Of a stretch of DNA of 64,000 bases, positions 1 through 8,353 are shown piece after piece. The stretch lies in NCBI RefSeq assembly GCF_042646165.1, contig NZ_JBHRTC010000010.1, one strand, 5' to 3'. How positions within the stretch are numbered: position 1 is the stretch's first letter; every line of letters starts with the position of its first letter. The translations under genes and the position numbers were made by a program. The notes beneath the pieces were generated by a model that saw only the letters and a program-made list of their open reading frames with translations, made no database searches and had not been told where the DNA came from. This DNA comes from Microbaculum marinum. Lineage in GTDB: Bacteria; Pseudomonadota; Alphaproteobacteria; Rhizobiales; Tepidamorphaceae.

Positions 1-504
1 CTCCCGGCGGACGCGGCCCCGGATGCGCTGATCGGCGAGGGCATAGATCGCGACGAGGTCATCGCCTATCTCGGCGCGGCGCGGCCCGTCTACGACGCCT
101 TCAAGCGGGTGCTCGGCCAGTTCGCCGGGCTGCTGCTGCTGTCGCAGGCCGACAGCCGCAGCGTCGTCGACCTCGACCTGCCGATGCACACCTCGGCGAG
201 GGACCAGCTGCTTGAAGCGACCGAGCGGCTTCGCGCGGTCCCGGCCACCGCCGCGGTCGAGCGTCACCGCGACGCGCTGCTGGCGATTGCCGGGCTGCTG
301 CGCAGCGGACTTGAAAAGCTCGAGAAGGACCTGTCCTCGCCGCGCCGCGCGGAGGCGGAGTTCGAGGCGATGTCGGCGCTGCTGCACGAGGCGCAACGGC
401 GCCTGCTGGCGGCGTCCGAGCCGCGGGCGGGCATGACGCCCGTCGACTTTTCCCACGCCTGCTGCTCGTGCGGAGCCCGCAAACACACAGGCAGGCCGGG
501 ATAG
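1..504 (+). CDS. 3' part of a hypothetical protein (start lies outside the window)
   Basis: The frame is open from the first base to the TAG at 502-504, giving at least 167 residues with codon use like the neighbouring genes. I do not recognise the family. The visible part is mostly charged and leucine/alanine-rich helix (a stretch around residues 75-140 could form a coiled coil or helical bundle) and ends in a short Cys-rich tail, HACCSCGARKH, that could bind a metal. No membrane segment or signal peptide is visible because the N-terminus is missing. The next gene begins 52 bases later with its own strong ribosome site, so whether they share a transcript is unclear. The first in-window ATG (109) is probably internal. 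Confidence 0.5.
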   Translation, partial: LPADAAPDALIGEGIDRDEVIAYLGAARPVYDAFKRVLGQFAGLLLLSQADSRSVVDLDLPMHTSARDQLLEATERLRAVPATAAVERHRDALLAIAGLLRSGLEKLEKDLSSPRRAEAEFEAMSALLHEAQRRLLAASEPRAGMTPVDFSHACCSCGARKHTGRPG

Positions 505-555
505 CCGGGCCGCCACCGCGACGCATCAGCGAGACAAATCCGAAGGGAGGAAATG

Positions 556-1443
556 ATGGCGCTCTACTCGATCCACGTCCTGGAGTATTCCTACGTCCCG
601 AACTACCACAAGAGCGGCGTGCTGTACGGCGCCCACAACCAGGGCTACGTCAAGCTTCCCTACTGCTACGTGCTGATCAAGAGCGACGAGCATGTCGCCC
701 TCGTCGACGTCGGCTACAACCACAAGGACTACGGCAAGCACCTCGCCGACAAGTTCGGCGTCGAGAACTGGCACAGCCCCCGGGAGGTGCTGGCCGAATG
801 CGGCGTCACGCCGGAGGACGTCGACACCGTCTTCATCTCGCATGCCCATTTCGACCATTTCGGCTGCGTCGAGGACTTCCCCAACGCAACCTTCTACATC
901 CAGCGCTCCGAGATCGAGAACTGGGTCTGGGCGATGTCGCTGCCGGACCGGATGCGCTGGATGATGATCGCGGTCGATCCGGGCGACATCCTGCGCGGCG
1001 TCAACCTGGCGAAGGAGAAGCGGCTCAGGGTGATCGACGGCAGCGTCGAGAACGTGCTGCCCGGCATCGACCTGCATGTCGCCCGCGACAGCCACACCTT
1101 CGGCTCGATGTGGGTGACGGTGCGCAACGACAACGAGACGGACTCGAGCGATACCTGGGTGCTGGCCGGCGACCTCGTCTACCAGTTCGACAACCTAGAG
1201 GGCGACGGGTTCGCCGTCGACGTGGAGACGATGTACACGCCGGTCGGGCTGGCGGTCGGCAGCCAGATGAACCTGGTGCTGGCGACCGAGGAGATGATGA
1301 AGCAGACCGGCTACGAGGCGCGCCGCGTCATCCCGATCCACGAGGAGCGGCTGGCCGACACGTTCCCCTGTCGGATCACCGACAACAAGCTGCGGATCAG
1401 CGAGATCTGCCTGGCCGACGGCGCCACGTCCGTCGTGTCCTGA
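556..1443 (+). CDS. MBL-fold metallo-hydrolase (N-acyl homoserine lactonase/AttM-like)
   Basis: A 295-residue metallo-beta-lactamase-fold hydrolase with a complete dinuclear metal site: HAHFDH (H96, H98, D100, H101), then H180 (RDSHTFGS), D206 (LAGDLVY) and H262 (IPIHEER). This is the arrangement of the AHL-lactonase branch, which opens lactones or cleaves related esters in the cytoplasm. No signal peptide is visible. Two ATGs lie side by side at 553 and 556. The ribosome site GGGAGG at 545-550 is only 2 bases from the first but 5 from the second, so I take 556. It is followed 13 bases later by two dehydrogenases, so a role in opening a lactone intermediate of that pathway is more likely than quorum quenching. 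The substrate is not readable. Confidence 0.85.
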   Translation: MALYSIHVLEYSYVPNYHKSGVLYGAHNQGYVKLPYCYVLIKSDEHVALVDVGYNHKDYGKHLADKFGVENWHSPREVLAECGVTPEDVDTVFISHAHFDHFGCVEDFPNATFYIQRSEIENWVWAMSLPDRMRWMMIAVDPGDILRGVNLAKEKRLRVIDGSVENVLPGIDLHVARDSHTFGSMWVTVRNDNETDSSDTWVLAGDLVYQFDNLEGDGFAVDVETMYTPVGLAVGSQMNLVLATEEMMKQTGYEARRVIPIHEERLADTFPCRITDNKLRISEICLADGATSVVS

Positions 1444-1456
1444 GGGCGCAGCGGCG

Positions 1457-2401
1457 ATGACCAGACCCGTCGGAATTGTCGGTGCCGGCCTCGTCGGCTC
1501 CGGCTGGGCGATCGTCTTCGCGCGGGCCGGCTATCCGGTTCGCGTCTTCGACAGCGACGCCCGCACCATGGCGACCTTCGCCGAGCGGGTGCGCGGCAAC
1601 CTCGAGGATCTGGCCCGCTACGAGCTGATCGACAGCCCCGACGCGGTGTTCGAGCGCGTCGAGATGGTCGACACGCTGGAGCAGGCGGTCGGCGAGGCGG
1701 ACCATGTCCAGGAATCGGTGTTCGAGCGCACCGACGTGAAGCAGGCGATCTACCGGCAGATCGACGAGGTCGTCGGAGCCGACACCGTCGTCGGGTCGTC
1801 GTCGTCGGGCATCCCGGCGTCGGAGTTCACCGACGGGCTCGACCATCGCGAGAACTATCTGGTCGTCCATCCCGTCAACCCGCCCTATCTCGTGCCGGTC
1901 GTCGAGATCGTGCCGGCGCCGTGGACCCGTGCCGAGGCGGTCGAGCGGGCGACGACGCTGATGGAGGCGGTTGGGCAGGTGCCGGTGCTGGTGCGCCGCG
2001 AGGTCGCCGGCTTCGTCCTCAACCGCCTGCAGGGCGCGCTGCTCCGGGAGGCGTGGGCGCTCTACGAGGAGGGCTATGCGAGCCTCGAGGACATCGACAA
2101 GACGGTGTCGGCCGGTCTCGGACGCAGGTGGTCGTTCATGGGCCCGTTCGAGACGATCGACCTCAACGCGCCGGGCGGCATCAGCGACTATGCCGAACGG
2201 CTCGGCGGACTCTATCTGGACATTGCCCGGCAACGCTCCGACCCGCAGCCCTGGAGCCGCAACCTGATCGCCCGCGCCGACGCCGAACGGCGCGGCGCGC
2301 TGCCCAAGGAGAGCCTCGGCGAGCGCACCAAGTGGCGCGACCGGCGGCTGATGGCGCTGTCGGCGTTCATGGCCAGGAGCCGGGAGGCGGAGGGCGAATG
2401 A
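1457..2401 (+). CDS. 3-hydroxyacyl-CoA dehydrogenase-family NAD enzyme (lambda-crystallin/L-gulonate 3-dehydrogenase type)
   Basis: A 314-residue NAD-dependent dehydrogenase. The Rossmann motif GAGLVG is at residues 9-14. The substrate domain carries SSSSG (near 115), the catalytic histidine H138 in VHPVNPPYLVP, and EVAGFVLNRLQ followed by GLGRRWSFMGPFET. The HPVNPPY and FVLNRLQ blocks closely match lambda-crystallin (CRYL1), which oxidises L-gulonate, and are also related to L-carnitine dehydrogenase, so a 3-hydroxy acid is the expected substrate class. It starts 13 bases after the MBL hydrolase and ends by ATGA overlap with the next SDR gene, so the three are co-transcribed. Reading of the fold is firm. 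The substrate is inferred only from family. Confidence 0.85.
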   Translation: MTRPVGIVGAGLVGSGWAIVFARAGYPVRVFDSDARTMATFAERVRGNLEDLARYELIDSPDAVFERVEMVDTLEQAVGEADHVQESVFERTDVKQAIYRQIDEVVGADTVVGSSSSGIPASEFTDGLDHRENYLVVHPVNPPYLVPVVEIVPAPWTRAEAVERATTLMEAVGQVPVLVRREVAGFVLNRLQGALLREAWALYEEGYASLEDIDKTVSAGLGRRWSFMGPFETIDLNAPGGISDYAERLGGLYLDIARQRSDPQPWSRNLIARADAERRGALPKESLGERTKWRDRRLMALSAFMARSREAEGE

Positions 2402-3162
2402 CCGGCGACACCCCCCTGTCGCGCTATTCGCTCGACGGCCGCACCGCGCTGGTGACCGGCGCGGGCCGGGGCATCGGGCGGGCCTGCGCGCTGGCCCTTG
2501 CGCGCTCCGGCGCCGACGTCGCGCTGATGTCGCGCTCGCGCGACGAGTTGGAATCGCTGGCCTCCGAGGTCAAAGCGACCGGCCGACGGGCGCATGTCCT
2601 GGTGGCCGACGTCTGCGACAAGGCAGCGGTCGATGCCGCCATCTCGGGCCTGCCGCGGCTCGACGTGCTGGTCAACAATGCCGGCACCAACGTTCCGCAG
2701 GAATTTCTCGACGTCGACGAGGAGACCTTCGACAGGGTCACCTCGATCAACATCCGGGCGGCGTTCTTCACCGCCCAGGCGGCGGCGCGGCGGATGGTCG
2801 CCGCCGGCGCCGGCGCGATCGTCAACATGAGCTCGCAGGCCGGCCACGTCGCGCTGGTCAGGCGCACGGTCTACTGCACCACCAAGTTCGCCATCGAGGG
2901 CCTGACCAAGGCGATGGCCGTCGACCTGCGCGGCACCGGCGTCCGGGTCAATGCCGTGGCGCCGACCTTCGTCGAGACGCCGATGACGAAGCCCTTCCTG
3001 TCCGATCCGGACTTTCGCGCCTACGTCGACGCCAACCTGCTGACCACCCGGCTGGCCGGCGTCGACGACGTTGCCGACGCCGTGCTGTTCCTCAGCTGCG
3101 ATGCCTCGGGGATGGTGACCGGGACGAGCCTGCTCGTCGACGGCGGCTGGACGGCGCACTGA
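2398..3162 (+). CDS. Short-chain dehydrogenase/reductase (SDR)
   Basis: A 254-residue classical SDR: cofactor motif TGAGRGIG at 20-27, NNAG starting at 93, serine-rich NMSSQAG before the active-site pair Y159/K163 (YCTTK), and the C-terminal GTSLLVDGGW. These enzymes reversibly oxidise secondary alcohols with NAD(P). The ATG is inside the stop of the preceding gene (ATGA, 2398-2401), so translation is coupled. Its last 71 bases overlap the 3' end of the convergent LysR gene. It is probably the second oxidation step of the module begun by the MBL hydrolase and CRYL1-like dehydrogenase. Substrate unknown. Confidence 0.88.
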   Translation: MTGDTPLSRYSLDGRTALVTGAGRGIGRACALALARSGADVALMSRSRDELESLASEVKATGRRAHVLVADVCDKAAVDAAISGLPRLDVLVNNAGTNVPQEFLDVDEETFDRVTSINIRAAFFTAQAAARRMVAAGAGAIVNMSSQAGHVALVRRTVYCTTKFAIEGLTKAMAVDLRGTGVRVNAVAPTFVETPMTKPFLSDPDFRAYVDANLLTTRLAGVDDVADAVLFLSCDASGMVTGTSLLVDGGWTAH

Positions 3163-4111
3163 CCGGCAGCTCGGCCGGGTCGCCCGACGCGGGCAGACTG
3201 ACCGGGCGCTGGCGGATCGGCTCGACGCCGGCCCGTGCGACGAGGTCGGGCAGGGCGGCCAGGATGACTTCGCGGAATGCGGATGCCACGGGACTGCGCA
3301 CCGCGCCGCGACGCTCGAGCAGCCCGACGGTGCGCTGCGCCTCGCCGTCGCGCAGCTCCAGCGCGGCAGCGCCTTCCGGCAGACCGACGGTCGCCAGCGC
3401 CGGCAGCAGCGTGATGCCGAGACCCGCCCGCGCCAGCGCCACGAGCGAGGTGACGTTGTGGACCGTCAGCGACGCGCGCGCCGCCTTCGCCCGATAGCCG
3501 GCCGACTGGATCGCCTCCGAGGCGCCGTTGCGGATCAGCGTTTCGCCGGCGAGGTCGGACCAGCGCAGCGGCGAGGGCCTGGCGCACAGCGGCGAACCCT
3601 CCGCGCACACGACCTTGAAGCGGTCGCGGAACAGCGGCGTGAACTCGGTGAGGGCATCTGATACCGGCTCGCCGGCAAGCCCCAGATCGGCCTGGTCGGC
3701 CTCGACCATCGCCTGGACGCTGCGGCTGTCGATGTCGAACAGCTCGACCTCGAGCCCCGGCCGCTCGGCGACGAACCGCGGCAGCAGCGCCGGCAGCAGA
3801 TGGGTCGCGACCGACGGCACCGCGGCGACGCTGAGGCGGCCGATGCGGTTCTGGGCATAGGCGCGGATGCGGGCGATGGACTTGTCGTAGCTGCGCAACT
3901 GCACCTGTGCGGTGTCGAGGATGAAGCGGCCGAGCGCCGTCAGGCTGCTCTTGCGGTCGGTGGCAAACAGCGGCCCGCCGACCTCCTCCTCGAGCTGCTT
4001 CAGCGTCATCGAGATGGCCGAGGCGGTGCGGCCCAGGCGGTCGGCGGCGTCCTTGATGTTGCCGACCTCGGCGACGGTGATGAAGACGCGCAGCGCTTCC
4101 AGCTTGATCAT
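3092..4111 (-). CDS. LysR-family transcriptional regulator, likely controller of the aldehyde dehydrogenase and ProXWV-type operons
   Basis: A 339-residue LysR regulator: winged helix-turn-helix in the first 60 residues (LEALRVFITVAEVGNIKDAADRLG, then TASAISMTLKQLEEEVG) followed by a periplasmic-binding-protein-like effector domain starting near GRLSVAAVPSVATHLLP. The family length is about 300. The extra serine/arginine-rich tail of about 35 residues is read antisense through the end of the SDR gene and looks like a read-through extension rather than a domain. Transcription diverges from the aldehyde dehydrogenase. A dyad-rich 45-bp site begins 12 bases upstream of its ATG, consistent with autoregulation, and a second copy lies before the ABC transporter. 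The ligand is unknown. Confidence 0.88.
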   Translation of the reverse strand: MIKLEALRVFITVAEVGNIKDAADRLGRTASAISMTLKQLEEEVGGPLFATDRKSSLTALGRFILDTAQVQLRSYDKSIARIRAYAQNRIGRLSVAAVPSVATHLLPALLPRFVAERPGLEVELFDIDSRSVQAMVEADQADLGLAGEPVSDALTEFTPLFRDRFKVVCAEGSPLCARPSPLRWSDLAGETLIRNGASEAIQSAGYRAKAARASLTVHNVTSLVALARAGLGITLLPALATVGLPEGAAALELRDGEAQRTVGLLERRGAVRSPVASAFREVILAALPDLVARAGVEPIRQRPVSLPASGDPAELPVSAPSSRRRRAGSSRSPSPRHRS

Positions 4112-4122
4112 GCCCGCTCCAC

Positions 4123-4167
4123 TTCAGGAATCCTGAAATTGGTAACAGATATTTCTGTTTGATTGAA
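4123..4167. promoter_or_regulatory. 45-bp LysR-type operator, copy 1
   Basis: Between the divergent lysR and aldehyde dehydrogenase genes lies TTCAGGAATCCTGAA (4123-4137, a perfect 7+1+7 dyad), then AACAGATATTTCTGTT (4144-4159, arms AACAGA/TCTGTT), ending in GATTGAA. The whole block aligns without gaps to 10016-10060 (32 of 45 identical, conserved at both ends). Position between divergent genes, dyad symmetry and size fit a LysR recognition plus activation site. Binding by this LysR is inferred. Confidence 0.7.
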
Positions 4168-4206
4168 GCGGCGGCTTCGCCGAGGTTGTCCCGCACGGAG
4201 CACCGA

Positions 4207-5658
4207 ATGACAGCCACCTTTGCAAACCTGATCGCGGGCGAATGGACGCCGGGCGGCGAGACCGTCGCGAATATCAATCCCTCGGATCTCTCCGACATCG
4301 TCGGCGCCTACGCGCAGGCGACGCCGGCCCAGCTCGACGATGCGGTATCGGCGGCGCGGGCGGCGCTGCCGGCCTGCCGTGAACTCGGCCTCGAAGCGCG
4401 CCAGGCGGCGCTCGATGCGATCGGCCGCGAGCTGATGGCGCGGGCCGAGGAGCTCGGCACGCTGCTGTCGCGCGAGGAGGGCAAGCCGCTCGCCGAGGGC
4501 CGGGGCGAGGTCTATCGCGCCGGCCAGTTCTTCAGCTATTACGCCGCCGAAGTACTGCGCCAGCTCGGCGAGACCGCCGACTCGGTGCGCCCGGGCGTCG
4601 AGATCGACGTGCGCCGCGAGCCGATGGGGGTCGTCGCGGTGATTTCTCCCTGGAATTTCCCGGTTGCCACCGCGAGCTGGAAGATCGCCCCGGCGCTCGC
4701 CTTCGGCAACGCGGTGATCTGGAAGCCGGCGAACGAAACGCCGGCCTCGGCCTGGGCGCTGGCCGAGATCGTCTCCCGTTCGGGCCTGCCGGACGGCGCC
4801 TTTCAGCTCCTGATGGGTCCCGGTTCCGGCATCGGCAGCGGCCTGGCCGGCCACCGCGGCGTCGACGCCGTCACCTTCACCGGATCATACGAGGTCGGCT
4901 GCCGGGTGGCGCTCGCCGCGGCGGCGAACCTGACCAGGTTCCAGCTCGAGCTCGGCTCCAAGAACGCGCTGGTCGTCATGGACGACGCGGACCTGCAACT
5001 CGCCGTCGACGCCGCGATAGCCGGCGGCTATTCCGGCACCGGCCAGAAATGCACCGCCTCATCGCGCCTGCTCGTCCACGAGGCCGTGCACGACGCGTTC
5101 GTCGACAGGCTGTCGTCCGCGCTGTCGGCGCTCACGGTCGGGCACGCCCTGCACGAGGACACCCGGATCGGTCCGGTGATCAGCGCCGGCCAGCTTGCCG
5201 CCAACCTCGACTGGATCGACAGGGCGCGGGCCGACGGCGCGGACGTCGTCACCGGCGGCGGGCGGCTGTCGCTGCAACACGAGGGCCACTACATGGCCCC
5301 GACGCTGCTGGCCGGCACCACCAACGACATGGACGTCAACCGCGCCGAACTGTTCGCGCCGATCGCCGCGGTGCAGAAGATCGGCTCCTGCGCGGAGGCC
5401 CTCGCGATCGCCAACGATACCGACTACGGCCTCGTCGCCGGCATCTTCACGAAGTCGCTCGCCCACGCCACCCATTTCCGCCGCAACGTCGAGACCGGCT
5501 GCGTCACCGTCAACCTGCCGACCGCCGGCACCGACTACCACGTGCCGTTCGGCGGCCGGAAGAACTCGAGCTTCGGGCCGGGCGAGCAGGGCCGGGCGGC
5601 AGCGGAGTTCTATACCCAGGTCAAGACCTCCTACATTCGCGCCGGTGAGCCCGAGTGA
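4207..5658 (+). CDS. NAD(P)-dependent aldehyde dehydrogenase (semialdehyde dehydrogenase-like)
   Basis: A 483-residue aldehyde dehydrogenase, full family length. The cofactor region has PWNFP and KPANETPASA, FTGSYEVG, the general base E248 in LELGSKN and the nucleophile C282 in GQKCTASSR, with FGGRKNSSFGPGEQG near the C-terminus. LELGSKN replaces the commoner LELGGK. The closest look is to alpha-ketoglutarate-semialdehyde and related dehydrogenases, but specificity cannot be assigned. The ATG at 4207 has GGAG six bases upstream. An upstream in-frame ATG at 4159 would begin inside the operator and lacks a ribosome site. It heads an operon running through at least the Ldh-type gene, with overlapping starts and stops, and probably oxidises an aldehyde made by the nearby dehydrogenases. 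Confidence 0.88.
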   Translation: MTATFANLIAGEWTPGGETVANINPSDLSDIVGAYAQATPAQLDDAVSAARAALPACRELGLEARQAALDAIGRELMARAEELGTLLSREEGKPLAEGRGEVYRAGQFFSYYAAEVLRQLGETADSVRPGVEIDVRREPMGVVAVISPWNFPVATASWKIAPALAFGNAVIWKPANETPASAWALAEIVSRSGLPDGAFQLLMGPGSGIGSGLAGHRGVDAVTFTGSYEVGCRVALAAAANLTRFQLELGSKNALVVMDDADLQLAVDAAIAGGYSGTGQKCTASSRLLVHEAVHDAFVDRLSSALSALTVGHALHEDTRIGPVISAGQLAANLDWIDRARADGADVVTGGGRLSLQHEGHYMAPTLLAGTTNDMDVNRAELFAPIAAVQKIGSCAEALAIANDTDYGLVAGIFTKSLAHATHFRRNVETGCVTVNLPTAGTDYHVPFGGRKNSSFGPGEQGRAAAEFYTQVKTSYIRAGEPE

Positions 5659-6668
5659 GTATGGTGCCGGATACCGTGACCATGGACCCCGCGATCATAG
5701 ACTGCCTCCAGTACGCCAACTGGTCGGAGAAGATCTTCCGCCAGATGCGGGCCGGCGGCCTCGATGCCGTGCATGCGACGATCGCCTATCACGAGTCGTT
5801 CCGCGAGACGGTGCTCAACGTCGAGGCCTGGAACCGCCGGTTCGAGCGCCACCCCGACCTGATCGTCCGCGGCCTGACCGGCGACGACGTTCGGCGCGCC
5901 CGCGCCGAGGGACGCACGGCGATCGTGTTCGGCCTGCAGAACCCCTCGCCGATCGAGGACGACATCGGTCTCGTGGAGATCTGCCACGCGCTCGGCGTCC
6001 GCTTCATGCAGCTCACCTACAACAACCAGTCGCTGCTGGCGACCGGCTGCTACGAGGACGAGGATACCGGCGTCACCCGCTTCGGCCGCCAGGTCATCGC
6101 GGAGATGAACCGCGTCGGCATGGTCGTCGACATGAGCCACTCCGCCGAGCGCTCGACGCTGGAGGCGATCGACCTCTCGTCGCGCCCGATCGCCATAACC
6201 CACGCCAACCCGGCCTGGTGGCATCCCGCGCGCCGCAACAAGTCCGACGCGGTGCTGCGGGCGCTGACGGACAGGGGCGGCATGCTCGGCTTCTCGCTCT
6301 ACCCGCACCACCTGAAGGACGGCTCCGGCTGCACGCTGCGGGTCTTCTGCGAGATGATCGCCGAGACGGCCGGGCGCTACGGCAGCGAGCATCTGGGCAT
6401 CGGCTCCGACCTCTGCCAGGACCAGCCCGACAGCGTCGTGGAATGGATGCGCAACGGCCGCTGGTCGAAGGTCACCGACTACGGCGAGGGCTCCGCCGCG
6501 GCGCCGGGCTTCCCGGACCAGCCCGGCTGGTTCCGCGACAACCGGGATTTCCCGACGCTTGCCGAGGGCCTGCGCGCGGTCGGCTTCTCGGAAGCCGAGA
6601 CGGCCGGCATCATGGGCGGCAACTGGCTGAGGTTCTACGACGCCTCGTTCGGGCCCGAGACCGCATGA
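5655..6668 (+). CDS. Peptidase family M19 (membrane dipeptidase-like) protein lacking the first zinc motif
   Basis: A 337-residue M19-type TIM-barrel hydrolase. Recognisable blocks are FGLQNPSPIEDD, MQLTYNN, GRQVIAEMNRVGMVVDMSHSAERSTLEAI, ITHANPAWWHPARRNKSD, IGSDLCQDQPD and the C-terminal IMGGNWLRFY. Renal-dipeptidase relatives begin with a D-G-H-x-D zinc motif. Here the equivalent region reads IIDCLQYANW, so two usual metal ligands are absent while the later Glu and two His are present. A similar branch is encoded beside betaine and dimethylglycine catabolism genes in pseudomonads, which fits the betaine-type transporter of this locus. GTG at 5655 overlaps the previous stop; ATG at 5661 is an alternative start. 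Product may not be a dipeptidase. Confidence 0.8.
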   Translation: MSMVPDTVTMDPAIIDCLQYANWSEKIFRQMRAGGLDAVHATIAYHESFRETVLNVEAWNRRFERHPDLIVRGLTGDDVRRARAEGRTAIVFGLQNPSPIEDDIGLVEICHALGVRFMQLTYNNQSLLATGCYEDEDTGVTRFGRQVIAEMNRVGMVVDMSHSAERSTLEAIDLSSRPIAITHANPAWWHPARRNKSDAVLRALTDRGGMLGFSLYPHHLKDGSGCTLRVFCEMIAETAGRYGSEHLGIGSDLCQDQPDSVVEWMRNGRWSKVTDYGEGSAAAPGFPDQPGWFRDNRDFPTLAEGLRAVGFSEAETAGIMGGNWLRFYDASFGPETA

Positions 6669-8353
6669 CCGCGGCGGCCCATCGCGACGACCGGGCGGCG
6701 CCGAGGCCGCCGGACGAGGTGATGCGGCTTGCCCGGATGGGCGCCTTCTTCCCGACGAGGCTGAGCTTCATGCGGACCCTGCTGCGCCGCCTGTCGGCGG
6801 AGCGCGCCGTCGTGCACCGCGCCGTCTGGGAGATCGACGACGCGGGCTTCGGCCGCGCCGTCTACTCGGTGCCGCTCGGCGGCCACACCTACTCGCTGGT
6901 CGCCTTCTCGACCCCGCTGGCGCCGGAGGATCGCACCGATCGCGTCATCGCCGAGGCGTGGGACACGAGCTACGTGCTCTACGACGGCGTGCCGGCGCCC
7001 GGCGACCTCGACCGGCTGCAGGCGAATGCGCCGCGCCAGGAGGCCGGGCGCTTTTCCGCGACCGACCTCGTGCTGTGCCGCGCCAACCGGTCGGTGCGGC
7101 TGTTCGAGCATGTCGCCGACTGCCTGTCGCGCGGCGTCCAGCCGCCCGCCGACGTGATCAACGCGACCGGCTACCTGATGCGCACCACCGCCGTCTACGG
7201 CAACGGCAAGTTCGGCATCGCCGACCGCGCCCGCATCGAGACCCGGCCCGGCCTGTCCGGCCCCTTTGCCGCCGAGATGCTCGCCGTCTGGCTGGTGCGC
7301 GGCTTCACGATCGATCTGGTCGAGCACATCGCCCGCAGCCGCGCGCCGGACAGCTTCGTTCCGCTCGACCGCGCCCTGAAGCGGCATCTGGGCATCGGCA
7401 ACGCCACCGGCCTCGGCATGGCGCCGTTCCTCGTCAGCCATCCGATCCTGCTCGACCGCTGGATGACGGCGCGGGAAACGGCGCTCGCGCGGGTGCGCGC
7501 GGTCCCTCACGCCTCGCCCGAGGCCCGCGACAAGGCCGAGGAGCTGATCGCCCGCGTCCGCCGGCACCTCGACCAGTGGCGCGTCGCCGACGCGCGGCAG
7601 TCCCGGCGCATCGAGGTCCTGCGGCGCGAGGTTGCCGATCTCGCCGCGCTGGCGACGCGGGACTGGCTCGCCGGGCCTTTTCCCTGGGACCGGCTCGTGG
7701 CCGCGTCGATGCGGCACTCGCTCGAATGCCAGGAACTCGTCGTCTCGCTGGTGCTCGAGCCGAACGGCGCGCTGGTCGACGACCTGGCCGACACGATGGC
7801 GAGCGCCGGGCGGCCTCGGCTGCGGCCGGAGATGCCGGTGGCCGCCCTGACTGACCTCGTTGACAGCCGCTTCGCCTGGGCGCTCGGCATCGACTTCGAG
7901 GACCGGGAGGCGACGGATCGGTTCTGGTATGTCTCCGAGGAGAAGCTCGAGCCGCGGCTCGGCAGCCGCCACCAGGAGCCGGGCGCCGACAAGGAAATGC
8001 CGCTCGATATTGCCCGCCAGGTCCAGGCGTTGCGCCGCGAACTTGCCGCCGCTCCGGCGTCGCAGACCGTGGCGGAGTTCCTGCTTGCCCGTCCCGCCCA
8101 TCGCCATGCGGTGCGGCGCGTGCAGACGGCCGCTGACCACCCCTATGCCGAGATCCGCGACAACCTGATCGCCGCCGATTGCCTGCCGATCGACATGCTG
8201 CGCTGCAAGCTCTCCTTCTTCGGCGCCGCCAAGTTCGACCCGAAATCGGACCGGTGGACCCGCATCACCATGTTCCAGGGCGCGCCGCTGCTCGACGAGA
8301 TCGCCACGCCGCTCGCCGACGACTGGTGGCTGTCGGCGCTGGAGGGCCTGTGA
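6665..8353 (+). CDS. Conserved-looking protein of unknown function, 562 residues
   Basis: I do not recognise this 562-residue soluble protein. The ATG at 6665 overlaps the stop of the M19 gene (ATGA), and the reading frame has normal GC-rich codon use for its whole length, so it is a real gene. No signal peptide or membrane helix is visible. Notable segments are FFPTRLSFMRTLLRRL near the N-terminus, VINATGYLMRTTAVYGNGKFG, a helical Arg/Glu-rich middle (about 280-330), and LPIDMLRCKLSFFGAAKFDPKSDRW near the end. It is translationally coupled on both sides, so it should act with the M19-like protein and the DUF3726-like protein. The many Arg/Glu helices suggest a multi-helix scaffold or an unrecognised enzyme. 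Confidence 0.75.
   Translation: MTAAAHRDDRAAPRPPDEVMRLARMGAFFPTRLSFMRTLLRRLSAERAVVHRAVWEIDDAGFGRAVYSVPLGGHTYSLVAFSTPLAPEDRTDRVIAEAWDTSYVLYDGVPAPGDLDRLQANAPRQEAGRFSATDLVLCRANRSVRLFEHVADCLSRGVQPPADVINATGYLMRTTAVYGNGKFGIADRARIETRPGLSGPFAAEMLAVWLVRGFTIDLVEHIARSRAPDSFVPLDRALKRHLGIGNATGLGMAPFLVSHPILLDRWMTARETALARVRAVPHASPEARDKAEELIARVRRHLDQWRVADARQSRRIEVLRREVADLAALATRDWLAGPFPWDRLVAASMRHSLECQELVVSLVLEPNGALVDDLADTMASAGRPRLRPEMPVAALTDLVDSRFAWALGIDFEDREATDRFWYVSEEKLEPRLGSRHQEPGADKEMPLDIARQVQALRRELAAAPASQTVAEFLLARPAHRHAVRRVQTAADHPYAEIRDNLIAADCLPIDMLRCKLSFFGAAKFDPKSDRWTRITMFQGAPLLDEIATPLADDWWLSALEGL

Noticed and set aside
5195..6664. N-terminal extension of the unknown 562-residue gene
   Set aside because: The frame stays open upstream through the aldehyde dehydrogenase and M19 genes, but the translation there is Arg/Pro-rich shadow; ATG 6665 with the ATGA overlap is the real start.
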